This document shows positions 54,725 to 63,682 of a DNA stretch of 64,000 nucleotides, in pieces. The first letter of the stretch is position 1; each line of letters opens with the position of its first letter. The translations under genes and the position numbers were made by a program. Under the pieces are notes generated by a model. It made no database searches and was not told the DNA's origin. It saw nothing but the letters and a program-made list of their open reading frames with translations. Origin of the DNA: Flavobacteriales bacterium (lineage in GTDB: Bacteria > Bacteroidota > Bacteroidia > NS11-12g > UBA9320); assembly GCA_020635455.1 (NCBI GenBank), contig JACJZT010000003.1, positions 496,001 through 560,000 on the forward strand, written 5' to 3'.

Positions 54725-57700
54725 ATGCCAAGTAACACCAACGAACAAGCCCTCGAATCAACCATTGAAAAACGCCTTACAGGTGCGAGTATAGAAGAAC
54801 TCAAGTTTGAGGGAATTGGAGTTCATCCGGCCAATGATCGGGTAGCTTTATACCGCGCCGGCAATGGCTATTTTATTGGTTCAACCGAAAATTTTAATGC
54901 CAAATATGCTATAGATGAATACCGCTTTTGGGATTTTTTACAAACCACCCAAAAAGACGAACTCGCTAAACTTCAAAAACAAAGCGACTGGAAATTAAAG
55001 ATTCTCGAACGCTTGGATCGCATGATTAAAAAGTACGGTATCCTACGTTTGTTTCGCAAAGGGTTGGATGTGGATGATGCCCACTTTACCTTGCTATATC
55101 CCTTACCGTTGGCAAGCAGCAGCAATATAATCAAAACCAATTTTGATAACAATCAATTTAGCTCAACACGTCAGCTTCGCTATTCACTAAGCAACCCCGG
55201 CGAAGAAATTGATATGGTGCTTTTTGTAAACGGTTTGCCCTTTGCCACCATGGAATTAAAAAATCACTGGACCGGGCAAAATGCCAAGGTTCATGGGCAG
55301 CATCAATACAAATTTAAACGAGATATTACGCAACCTTTGTTAAACTTTGGTCGCTGTATTGTGCATTTTGCCGTAGATACCGATGAGGCCTATATGACCA
55401 CCAAACTCGATGGTGCGAACACTTACTTTTTGCCATTCAACTTAGGTCAGCGTGAACCCCTGTTTGGCAAAGGCAATCCCCCCAATCCCTTTGGTCATAA
55501 AACCTCCTATTTGTGGGAAGAAATATTTACCCGGGAAAGTGTCGCCAACATTATCCAACATTTTGTTCGCTTTGATGGCAAAGACACCGATCCCTTAGCT
55601 AAAAAAACCTTGTATTTTCCGCGCTATCATCAATTGGATGTGGTGCGAAAACTTATTGCCGATGCCGGTAAAAATGGGGTCGGTCAAACCTATTTAATTC
55701 AACATTCGGCCGGCTCCGGTAAATCAAACTCCATAACTTGGGCCGCATATCAATTAATTGAAACCTACCCCGAAAGCGATTCAATTCCCGGCAGCAAAGG
55801 AATTTCCAATCCCCTCTTCGATTCTGTGATTGTTGTAACTGACAGAAGGTTGTTAGACAAACAGCTCCGTGAAAATATTAAAGAGTTTTCGGAAGTAAAA
55901 AATATTGTAGCACCTGCTTATTCATCCAAAGAACTCAAAGAAAGTTTGGAAAGTGGTAAAAAAATCATCATCACAACCATTCAGAAATTTCCATTTATCG
56001 TAGATGGTATTGCAGATTTAAGCGAAAAGCGTTTTGCAGTAATTATTGATGAGGCCCATAGCAGTCAAAGTGGTACAGCGGCCGGCAAAATGAATCAGGC
56101 CATGGGAAATTCATCGGAAGAAAACGAAGAGGAAGACGAAGATCCGCAAGATAAGATATTGGAAGCCATGCGTTCGCGTAAAATGCGCGGCAATGCCTCT
56201 TACCTGGCCTTTACTGCTACCCCTAAAAACAATACCTTAGAAAGATTTGGCATAAAACAAGCCGATGGAAAGTTTAAGCCATTTCATCTTTATTCAATGA
56301 AACAGGCCATCGAAGAAGGTTTTATTTTAGATGTACTGGCAAACTATACAACCTACAAAAGCTATTACGAAATAGAAAAATCGATACAGGAAAATCCATT
56401 GTTTGATTCGGTAAAAGCCCAGAAGAAATTAAGAACCTATGTTGAACAGAACAAGCAAACCATAGGCACCAAAGCTGAGATTATACTGGATCACTTTATA
56501 AGCAAATTGGTCAATACCAAAAAGTTGAAAGGAAAGGCAAAGGCCATTGTTGCGGCACAAAGTATTGAATCTGCCATCAACTACTATTTTGCTTTGAAGA
56601 AACTCCTTGAAGAAAAAGGCAATCCATTCAGAATTGCCATTGCATTTTCCGGTATGAAAAAAATCAAAGGCATTGAATATACAGAAGATAGTATCAATGA
56701 TTTTCTTGCCAATATGGATACCGCCAAACCAACGGATCCGGGTTATATCAGCGACAAAATTGCCCGTTATTTCGATATGGATGAATACCGCATTTTGGTG
56801 GTTGCAAATAAATACCTAACGGGTTACGATCAGCCCAAACTAACTGCGATGTATGTTGACAAAAAATTGCAAGGGGTAATAGCTGTTCAAGCCCTTTCGC
56901 GCTTAAATCGTTCTTCGGATAAACTTGGTAAAAAAACAGAAGATCTATTCATTCTCGATTTTTATAACACGACTGAGGAAATTAAAAAGTCATTCGATCC
57001 ATTTTATACTGCTACGTCCTTAAGCAGGGAAACCGACATTAATGTATTACACGATTTAAAATCCAATCTGGATAATGTTGGTGTTTATGAATGGAGCGAA
57101 GTAGAAGATTTTGTTGCTAAATACTTTAAAGGGGTAAATGCACAGGAATTAAGTCCGATACTTGACATAGCTGCAGAACGATTTAATACAATACTTGAAT
57201 TAGAAGATGAGGCAAAGGCAGATTATAAAATTAAGGCGAAACACTTTGTAAAAATATACGGACAAATGGCGTCCATAATGCCTTATGAAGTGGTTGTCTG
57301 GGAGAAGCTATTTTGGTTTCTAAAATTCTTGATTCCCAAATTAATTATAGTTGATAAGGAGAAGGACGCATTAGATGGCTTATTAAATTCCGTTGACCTA
57401 TCAACCTACGGCTTGGAGCGAGTAAAACTTAACACCAGCATTGGTCTGGATGCTACCGAAACAGAAGTAGACCCTCAAAACCCCAATCCACGTGGAGTAC
57501 ATTCCGGTTCTGATAAAGAAGAACTGGATTTAATCATTCAAAGCTTTAACGAACGCTGGTTTCAAGGATGGGAGGCAACACCGGAGGAGCAAAGGGCCAA
57601 GTTTATTAATTTAGCACAAAAAATAAAGGAACACTCAGATTTTAAAGAGAAATACGCCGATAATACAGATACTCAAAATAGAGAATTGGCATTCAATAAA

Positions 57701-57826
57701 ATTTTTGACGAAATAATGGGCAAACAGCGAAAAAACGAACTTGATCTATACCGTTTGATCTCTCAGGACGAAGGGTTTAAAACAGCCATGCAAGATACTA
57801 TTAAGAGGATGTTGAGGGTGGCGTAG
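54725..57826 (+). CDS. hsdR: Type I restriction enzyme endonuclease subunit HsdR
   Basis: HsdR is the motor and nuclease of the Type I complex. I chose ATG 54725 (1033 aa); an upstream extension to 54545 lies within the preceding gene and is not family-like. The PD-(D/E)XK part is 'EEIDMVLFVNGLPFATMELK' (D...ExK). Helicase motifs follow: Walker A 'QHSAGSGKSNSITWAAYQLI', DEAD-box form 'VIIDEAHSSQSG', and 'AFTATPKNNT'. Codon use and composition resemble hsdM more than the DUF262 genes just before it. Confidence 0.93.
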   Translation: MPSNTNEQALESTIEKRLTGASIEELKFEGIGVHPANDRVALYRAGNGYFIGSTENFNAKYAIDEYRFWDFLQTTQKDELAKLQKQSDWKLKILERLDRMIKKYGILRLFRKGLDVDDAHFTLLYPLPLASSSNIIKTNFDNNQFSSTRQLRYSLSNPGEEIDMVLFVNGLPFATMELKNHWTGQNAKVHGQHQYKFKRDITQPLLNFGRCIVHFAVDTDEAYMTTKLDGANTYFLPFNLGQREPLFGKGNPPNPFGHKTSYLWEEIFTRESVANIIQHFVRFDGKDTDPLAKKTLYFPRYHQLDVVRKLIADAGKNGVGQTYLIQHSAGSGKSNSITWAAYQLIETYPESDSIPGSKGISNPLFDSVIVVTDRRLLDKQLRENIKEFSEVKNIVAPAYSSKELKESLESGKKIIITTIQKFPFIVDGIADLSEKRFAVIIDEAHSSQSGTAAGKMNQAMGNSSEENEEEDEDPQDKILEAMRSRKMRGNASYLAFTATPKNNTLERFGIKQADGKFKPFHLYSMKQAIEEGFILDVLANYTTYKSYYEIEKSIQENPLFDSVKAQKKLRTYVEQNKQTIGTKAEIILDHFISKLVNTKKLKGKAKAIVAAQSIESAINYYFALKKLLEEKGNPFRIAIAFSGMKKIKGIEYTEDSINDFLANMDTAKPTDPGYISDKIARYFDMDEYRILVVANKYLTGYDQPKLTAMYVDKKLQGVIAVQALSRLNRSSDKLGKKTEDLFILDFYNTTEEIKKSFDPFYTATSLSRETDINVLHDLKSNLDNVGVYEWSEVEDFVAKYFKGVNAQELSPILDIAAERFNTILELEDEAKADYKIKAKHFVKIYGQMASIMPYEVVVWEKLFWFLKFLIPKLIIVDKEKDALDGLLNSVDLSTYGLERVKLNTSIGLDATETEVDPQNPNPRGVHSGSDKEELDLIIQSFNERWFQGWEATPEEQRAKFINLAQKIKEHSDFKEKYADNTDTQNRELAFNKIFDEIMGKQRKNELDLYRLISQDEGFKTAMQDTIKRMLRVA

Positions 57827-57849
57827 TAATTTAAATAATATGAAGTAAA

Positions 57850-59646
57850 ATGCAGAATAGTATAAACCAAGAACAAGAGAATGAATTAATAAATAATTCT
57901 AAAAGATACCTAAAAGAGGATGTGGAGGCCTTTTTCTATGTTTTAGATGAAATATTAAAAACGATTGATCTTTCTGATACAGAAGGTAAAATAATTTACA
58001 GTTGTAAACGAAATAATCTGATTTTTATGGTCGGGCAAAGATATTGCTGGGTTTTAAGCGGTGATAAGCAAGGAAAATTTGCTGCTATATCATCCGAGAA
58101 ATTAAGCAACAGTAATTTCAGTGCCCAATTTGATGGTTCTGTAAAGGCTTATTGGAATCGATTTACAAACACCACGGAAGTTTTAAAGAATATAGGCGAG
58201 ATATGCCGGGCCGTTGAAATTGAAATAAACCGAACAAAAAAATCTAGCTTTAAGAAATTTCATAATTTTAGTCTGGAAAAAGCAGCCTTGGATTTAAATT
58301 ATCGTCAAAAGATCCTCCAGTTTGCCGGTACCAATTATGAACCAAACAAAGAACTAAGCAAATCCATAGTTTCTCAAAACAGCATGAAAAATAAACTTAA
58401 ACATCCCTTGAATCAAATATTATTTGGCCCTCCAGGAACCGGCAAAACATATAATACCATAAATACGGCTTTGGAAATCATCGGTGTGGATATTGAAGGT
58501 ATGGGAAGAGAGGAAATAAAAGAATTGTATGATCAAAAGATAAAGGAAGGCCAAATTATATTTACCACCTTTCATCAAAGCATGAGTTACGAAGATTTTA
58601 TTGAGGGTATAAAGCCAGAAACAATAGATGATAAGGTCATTTATAATGTGAAGAATGGAATTTTTAAGAATTTATGTCAAATTGCAATTACACCAAATCA
58701 AGTAGATTTTAATAAGGGGTATGACTTATTAAAAATAAGATTGAGTGAAATGGAAATGATTACATTAAAAACCCCAACGGGAAAAGATTTTTCGATTTCA
58801 TTAAATTCGAATGGAAATTTATCCTTACACACTGGTATACATAAAGGGAATACTGGAACCCTGACTAGAGAAAATCTAATAAAACAATTAAACGGTGAAT
58901 ATAAATTTTCCGGCTGGGAAGGTTATTTTAAAGGTGTAATACAATATTTGGAAGATGAATTTAATTATTCGACCACTACAAATTTACCAAACCAAAATTT
59001 TGTCTTAATCATTGATGAAATAAACAGAGGCAATGTTTCCCAAATATTTGGTGAACTTATAACTCTTATCGAAGAAGATAAACGATTAGGAAAAGCAGAA
59101 GCTATTGAAGTGACGCTTCCTTATTCAAAAGAGACTTTTGGTGTGCCACCTAATCTTTATATTCTTGGAACAATGAATACTGCTGATAGAAGCATTGAAT
59201 CCTTGGACACCGCATTACGCAGAAGGTTTTCATTTAGGGAAATGGCTCCAATGCCGGAATTAATATTTGAAAAAGGACAATCCAATGGGGATATTGATGG
59301 AATAGATTTGGTAGAACTCTTGACGGTTATGAATGAAAGAATTGAAAAACTGCTGGATAAAGACCATAAAATCGGGCATTCGTATTTTTTAAAAGTTGCA
59401 AATATTGAAGATTTACGGCAGGCCTTCAAGGATAAAATCATCCCACTTCTTGAAGAATATTTTTTCGGTGATTTTGGCAAAATTGGTTTAATCTTGGGTG
59501 ATAGTTTTATAATGAAAAATGAAACAGGCGACTTCCGTTTTGCAAATTTTACCGGCTATGATTCACTTGTGGAGCAAGATTTAAAAGAGAAAATGATTTA
59601 TAAAGTAAAAGAAAGTTCTGAATGGGATTTTAGCAGCATACTGTAA
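57850..59646 (+). CDS. mcrB: 5-methylcytosine restriction GTPase McrB
   Basis: McrB is the GTP-driven DNA-binding motor of the McrBC modification-dependent restriction system. The 598-residue protein has an N-terminal domain (about 1-190) that may recognise modified DNA, then an AAA+ GTPase: Walker A 'LFGPPGTGKTYNTINTALEI', 'FTTFHQSMSYEDFIEGIKPE', Walker B 'FVLIIDEINRGN', and sensor 'ILGTMNTADRSIESLDTALR' with arginine finger 'RRRF'. The MNTAD signature is specific to McrB. The N-terminal domain differs from E. coli McrB, so the modification read is unknown. Confidence 0.93.
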   Translation: MQNSINQEQENELINNSKRYLKEDVEAFFYVLDEILKTIDLSDTEGKIIYSCKRNNLIFMVGQRYCWVLSGDKQGKFAAISSEKLSNSNFSAQFDGSVKAYWNRFTNTTEVLKNIGEICRAVEIEINRTKKSSFKKFHNFSLEKAALDLNYRQKILQFAGTNYEPNKELSKSIVSQNSMKNKLKHPLNQILFGPPGTGKTYNTINTALEIIGVDIEGMGREEIKELYDQKIKEGQIIFTTFHQSMSYEDFIEGIKPETIDDKVIYNVKNGIFKNLCQIAITPNQVDFNKGYDLLKIRLSEMEMITLKTPTGKDFSISLNSNGNLSLHTGIHKGNTGTLTRENLIKQLNGEYKFSGWEGYFKGVIQYLEDEFNYSTTTNLPNQNFVLIIDEINRGNVSQIFGELITLIEEDKRLGKAEAIEVTLPYSKETFGVPPNLYILGTMNTADRSIESLDTALRRRFSFREMAPMPELIFEKGQSNGDIDGIDLVELLTVMNERIEKLLDKDHKIGHSYFLKVANIEDLRQAFKDKIIPLLEEYFFGDFGKIGLILGDSFIMKNETGDFRFANFTGYDSLVEQDLKEKMIYKVKESSEWDFSSIL

Positions 59647-59658
59647 TAAAGACATCAG

Positions 59659-60912
59659 GTGGCAAGGCTTATTCAAATATTTGAACATGAAAATTTAACA
59701 ATCTCTGAAAACCACAGAGGGGAAAAATTGGAAATTTCTGAGCTGGAGAAATTGTATGCTTTTAACGATCAAAACAATAATATCTATTTTACAGGAATAC
59801 GAAACGGTGTAAAGTTTAATAGTTATGTCGGGGTTATCAAAATAGGAGGCTTGACAATTGAGATATTACCCAAAGCAGATAAAAACCAATCACATTCAAA
59901 AACAGTTTATATGCATTGGCGGAATGCACTTTTAAATATGCTTTCGATCTGTAGAAAGATTAAGGTTGAATCCGTGTCCGAAGCAAATTTAAACAAACGA
60001 TATTACTCGCTCCTAGACCTCTATTTTGAACTCTTTATCAATGAGTTGAGCTATCTTTTAAGATCTGGCTTACTAAGAAAATACCACAAGCAGTCTTCAA
60101 ATACCACTGCCTTAAAGGGCCGTATTGATTTTGGTAAAAACATTCAAAAAAATCTGGTTCATAAGGAAAGGTTTTATACGTTCCACCAAGTTTATGACTA
60201 TGAACACCTTATAAATCAAATACTTTTAAAGGCTCTAAATATTCTTTCAAGAATAGTATCGAACGCAACACTAAAGGATCGTATAGCAAGACTTAAACGC
60301 GATTTCCCTGAAATCAAAGAGATACCAATTTATAAATCACATTTCGATCAAATTAAAGAATCCCGTAAAACGGTTCCATATTGGGAGGCCATCAAAATCG
60401 CCAAAATGATTATTTTGAATTACGCTCCAGACATCAAGGGTGGTCAAGACAATATGTTGGCTTTATTGTTCGATATGAATAGCCTTTGGGAAGAGTATGT
60501 TTATCGTATGCTTCAAAGAAATAAGCCCGATAATATTCAAGTAAATTTCCAGAATTCACAAAAATTTTGGGAGGGAAAAACAATTCGACCGGATATCGTT
60601 CTTACCAAAACTGTGGACCAAGATGTTCAAGAAACCTACATCATTGATACAAAATGGAAAATCATTGAATACCAAAACCCTTCGGATGCAGACTTAAAAC
60701 AGATGTATGCTTATAATATCTATTGGAATTGTAGAAGAAGCATGCTTTTGTATCCAAATGTGAAAGAGTATCCTGAGAGTTTTGGGAAATTCCATAAAGG
60801 GAAAGAGGGAGAAAATAAATGCAAACTTGGTTTTGTGAATGTTTTAGATGCATCGGGAGGCTTGGATAAGAATATTGGGAGGGTGATTTTGGAAAAGTTA
60901 ATTGAGAATTAA
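59659..60912 (+). CDS. mcrC: McrC nuclease subunit
   Basis: The 417-residue partner of McrB starts with GTG. The N-terminal half contains the conserved 'VGVIKIGGLTIEILPKA' element, and the C-terminus has the PD-(D/E)XK nuclease 'IRPDIVLTK' and 'TYIIDTKWKIIEYQNPSDAD' (D...D-x-K). It provides the DNA cleavage of McrBC. It starts 12 nt after mcrB, as usual for this pair. The pair is complete and appears functional. Confidence 0.92.
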   Translation: MARLIQIFEHENLTISENHRGEKLEISELEKLYAFNDQNNNIYFTGIRNGVKFNSYVGVIKIGGLTIEILPKADKNQSHSKTVYMHWRNALLNMLSICRKIKVESVSEANLNKRYYSLLDLYFELFINELSYLLRSGLLRKYHKQSSNTTALKGRIDFGKNIQKNLVHKERFYTFHQVYDYEHLINQILLKALNILSRIVSNATLKDRIARLKRDFPEIKEIPIYKSHFDQIKESRKTVPYWEAIKIAKMIILNYAPDIKGGQDNMLALLFDMNSLWEEYVYRMLQRNKPDNIQVNFQNSQKFWEGKTIRPDIVLTKTVDQDVQETYIIDTKWKIIEYQNPSDADLKQMYAYNIYWNCRRSMLLYPNVKEYPESFGKFHKGKEGENKCKLGFVNVLDASGGLDKNIGRVILEKLIEN

Positions 60913-60923
60913 AAGATAAATAC

Positions 60924-62633
60924 ATGACACATTTAACACATTTTGGGTTAGGTAATTTTAGGGTGTTTAAGGAAACAGCGCTATTTGAATTAAAACCTAT
61001 AACTATACTTACCGGCACAAATAGCAGTGGCAAAAGTTCACTGACAAAAGGGTTGTTGGTAGTAAAGAACTTGTTTAAAAACAAGATAATTTTTAGAGAA
61101 AAGAGCAAGTGGAATGGATTTCCGGAACTAGACACAGATACTATCTCAGAACTTGAAATTCCTTATAGTTTACATTTAGGAAATTTAAGCACATGTGCTA
61201 ACAAATTCATAGGACGGTCTGAAATTGAGTTAATTTTACCCATTAGCCTGGATGAAAAGAAAGAGGTATGGATGCTAACAATAGTTTATAAATCATCTGA
61301 GGAAAAAGAAGGATACGGCACATTGTGTGGATTTTTTTTGAAACAAAGGGAAATTGATATTTTAAATTGCACTTTAGATGAACATAATTATTGGAGAATA
61401 TCGGTAAATTTTAAGTTTTTAAAAATCTATTTTAAGGACGAATTAGATAATTTAAAAACGGAATTACTATCAAATAACTCCTCACTTTTCAATTATAGCT
61501 TCTTGGAAGAACCTCAATTACTATATGAAATATTTGAAAATACATTTGAAGATAAAGACATGTTGTTGGACTTTGTCGAATGGAATAAGCAGTTAAAAAA
61601 CGAATATGAAAAGGAAGTTAGTTCAGGTAAATTTAAACCCATTGAAGAGGAGGAAAGTGATTGGTTAAATTCAAAAATATTTATACAAGGTGGTGATCCA
61701 TTTACATTAACTTTAGGTGATGTACTGATGGTGGACATTATAGCTGCATCTTATTATACGGATAGCTCTGCCGAATTATATAAGCATTTTGATATTGAAA
61801 AATCTCCTATGAAAAGGTTTGTTCCTAATGAAAACTTTATAATTACTCATGATAGGAAAAATACGATTGTACCTCAGCGAATTGAGCTGATAATTCAAAA
61901 CTTATTCCTAATAAAACTTGGTAGTTCATTAAATGAAACTTCAAAGATGGTAGGTGAGATTGAATATATGCCTTCAATTAGAAGTAATCCAAGTCGAATT
62001 TTTTTATACGATGATGATTCTGTTTTTAAACTATTACTAAAGAAGTTAACAACTGAATATATTCCTGATTTCATACTTAATTTTATTAAGGATCAAATAA
62101 TTAAATTTGAAATTGCTGATGAATTTGAATTCGTAAAACTCCCCGATGGTATTGGTACTAGAGTAGTATTAAAAAAGGATGGTTATGGGTTTGATTTAAT
62201 GGATGTCGGATATGGTTTTTCACAGATACTACCTATTATTCTGCAGCTGGCAATCATGATGAATTCGGAAAATAAACTATTAATTATAGAAGAGCCTGAA
62301 ACCAATTTGCACCCGGCACTACAATCGAAATTAGCCGATATGTTTGTAGAGTGCTTTAAAAGATATAATATTCAATTTATCATTGAAACACATAGCGAAT
62401 ACCTTATCAGAAAACTTCAGTACTTAACAGGAAAAGGTGAAATTGAACCTGAGATGACACAGATGTATTATTTTAATCATCCTGAAAAAATTCCTGAAGG
62501 AGAAAATCAAATTAAAAAAATCAATATTCAGAAAGACGGCAGCTTGACGGATGATTTTGGAACCGGATTTTTTGATGAAGCTACAAATTGGAAATTTGAA
62601 TTAACCAAATTAAAAAATTCCCAGAGAAACTAA
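60924..62633 (+). CDS. OLD-type/DUF3696 AAA ATPase, island gene 16
   Basis: The 569-residue ATPase has Walker A near its N-terminus ('LTGTNSSGKSSLTKGLLVVK', about residues 30-49) and, after a long insertion (about 70-420), 'DVGYGFSQILPIILQL' (signature), Walker B 'LLIIEEPETNLHPALQSKLA', and 'IETHSEYLIRKL' (H-loop). This is the OLD/RecF-like layout, closest to DUF3696-type ATPases. No C-terminal TOPRIM nuclease is present. Such ATPases work with an effector encoded next door in several defence systems. The stop overlaps the following ATG (TAATG), indicating coupling. Confidence 0.85.
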   Translation: MTHLTHFGLGNFRVFKETALFELKPITILTGTNSSGKSSLTKGLLVVKNLFKNKIIFREKSKWNGFPELDTDTISELEIPYSLHLGNLSTCANKFIGRSEIELILPISLDEKKEVWMLTIVYKSSEEKEGYGTLCGFFLKQREIDILNCTLDEHNYWRISVNFKFLKIYFKDELDNLKTELLSNNSSLFNYSFLEEPQLLYEIFENTFEDKDMLLDFVEWNKQLKNEYEKEVSSGKFKPIEEEESDWLNSKIFIQGGDPFTLTLGDVLMVDIIAASYYTDSSAELYKHFDIEKSPMKRFVPNENFIITHDRKNTIVPQRIELIIQNLFLIKLGSSLNETSKMVGEIEYMPSIRSNPSRIFLYDDDSVFKLLLKKLTTEYIPDFILNFIKDQIIKFEIADEFEFVKLPDGIGTRVVLKKDGYGFDLMDVGYGFSQILPIILQLAIMMNSENKLLIIEEPETNLHPALQSKLADMFVECFKRYNIQFIIETHSEYLIRKLQYLTGKGEIEPEMTQMYYFNHPEKIPEGENQIKKINIQKDGSLTDDFGTGFFDEATNWKFELTKLKNSQRN

Positions 62634-63676
62634 TGATTTCATTATATGTCAGTCATAAGTTTGTTGAAGAATTTCAGAATAGAACCGATTGGACAGATGA
62701 AATAATCTATGATTTTAGAAACCGTTTTCTTAAGAAAATAAGGGGAATTGAAGTTATAACAGATTCTGATTTTGATGGCATTGAAGATTTGGTTAATGAA
62801 AGCGAGTTTTACAGTGATTTATCAGAAATAAATGGAATTGTCTGTGATAAAACTTGGCTGGATAAATTGAAAGATGAAAGCTTTCTATATAGTGGTAACT
62901 TGTCAAAGGTATTTCTTCTTGGAAATGATTTTGACTGCAAAGCCATGACCTCTGAATATAATCTACTTTTTATCAATAATAGTAACCTTTTAGACTCATG
63001 GAATGATGTTAGAACAGACAGAGAAATAAGTGAGATGACGCCCAGTAATAGCGATGACAACCCATTTAGTTTCCATTCTTGGGAAAAATTAAAACTATTT
63101 AAGCATCCTTTTCATGATTTATTGATTTTTGACCTTTATTTATTAGGAGATAAAAGCAATCAGAAAATAGACGATAACCTTATTCCCATGTTAAATTGCT
63201 TGTCGGAATTTAATCCAAAACAGAAATTTGAACTCACAATCCTCACAAAGGAATTCTTAAAACCTAAAAACATATATAACCCTGTTGAGAAAATAGAGGA
63301 AGTTTTCACAAAAATAGGAATTGAGAAATGTAAACTTATATACTATGATGCGCAAAAATCGGAGAGCTTAAAAGAACATGACAGGCAACTATATACCAAT
63401 TATATGGTATTTGATTGTGGTGCAGGTTGGAATATTTTCAATCAAAAGGGTGGTGTTAATACTTCGACTAAAATAATTGGCAGGTCTATTTTTAGAAACG
63501 ATTCAAAAAACTCATCAGAAAGTGCCCTTCAAAATTTTAAGAAATATTTTGAAGCGGTTAAGCATAGTAAAATACAAATTGCAATGGCTGGCCAGTTTGA
63601 TGATAAAGGCAAATTAAAATTCGACTTAATGGATTATCATTATCCGCTTGATTTTTACCCCGTTATTTTAAAATAA
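62633..63676 (+). CDS. Unknown protein, probable effector partner of the OLD-type ATPase
   Basis: I do not recognise this 347-residue protein. Visible features: an N-terminal helical/beta part ('SLYVSHKFVEEFQNRTDWTD'); a conserved-looking block near 270-290, 'EHDRQLYTNYMVFDCGAGWN', followed by 'IIGRSIFRNDSKNSSESALQ'; and many acidic residues. The block 'HDR...TNY...G.G' recurs, to my memory, in effectors of other ATPase pairs, but I cannot name them with certainty. No HNH, helicase, TIR or TOPRIM motif is seen. It is co-translated with the ATPase, so it is likely the effector or specificity partner. Confidence 0.6.
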   Translation: MISLYVSHKFVEEFQNRTDWTDEIIYDFRNRFLKKIRGIEVITDSDFDGIEDLVNESEFYSDLSEINGIVCDKTWLDKLKDESFLYSGNLSKVFLLGNDFDCKAMTSEYNLLFINNSNLLDSWNDVRTDREISEMTPSNSDDNPFSFHSWEKLKLFKHPFHDLLIFDLYLLGDKSNQKIDDNLIPMLNCLSEFNPKQKFELTILTKEFLKPKNIYNPVEKIEEVFTKIGIEKCKLIYYDAQKSESLKEHDRQLYTNYMVFDCGAGWNIFNQKGGVNTSTKIIGRSIFRNDSKNSSESALQNFKKYFEAVKHSKIQIAMAGQFDDKGKLKFDLMDYHYPLDFYPVILK

Positions 63677-63682
63677 TATCCT

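Noticed and set aside
60924..63676. Gabija or Septu assignment for the ATPase pair
   Set aside because: The ATPase has no TOPRIM domain and the partner has no UvrD helicase or HNH motif, so neither name is supported.
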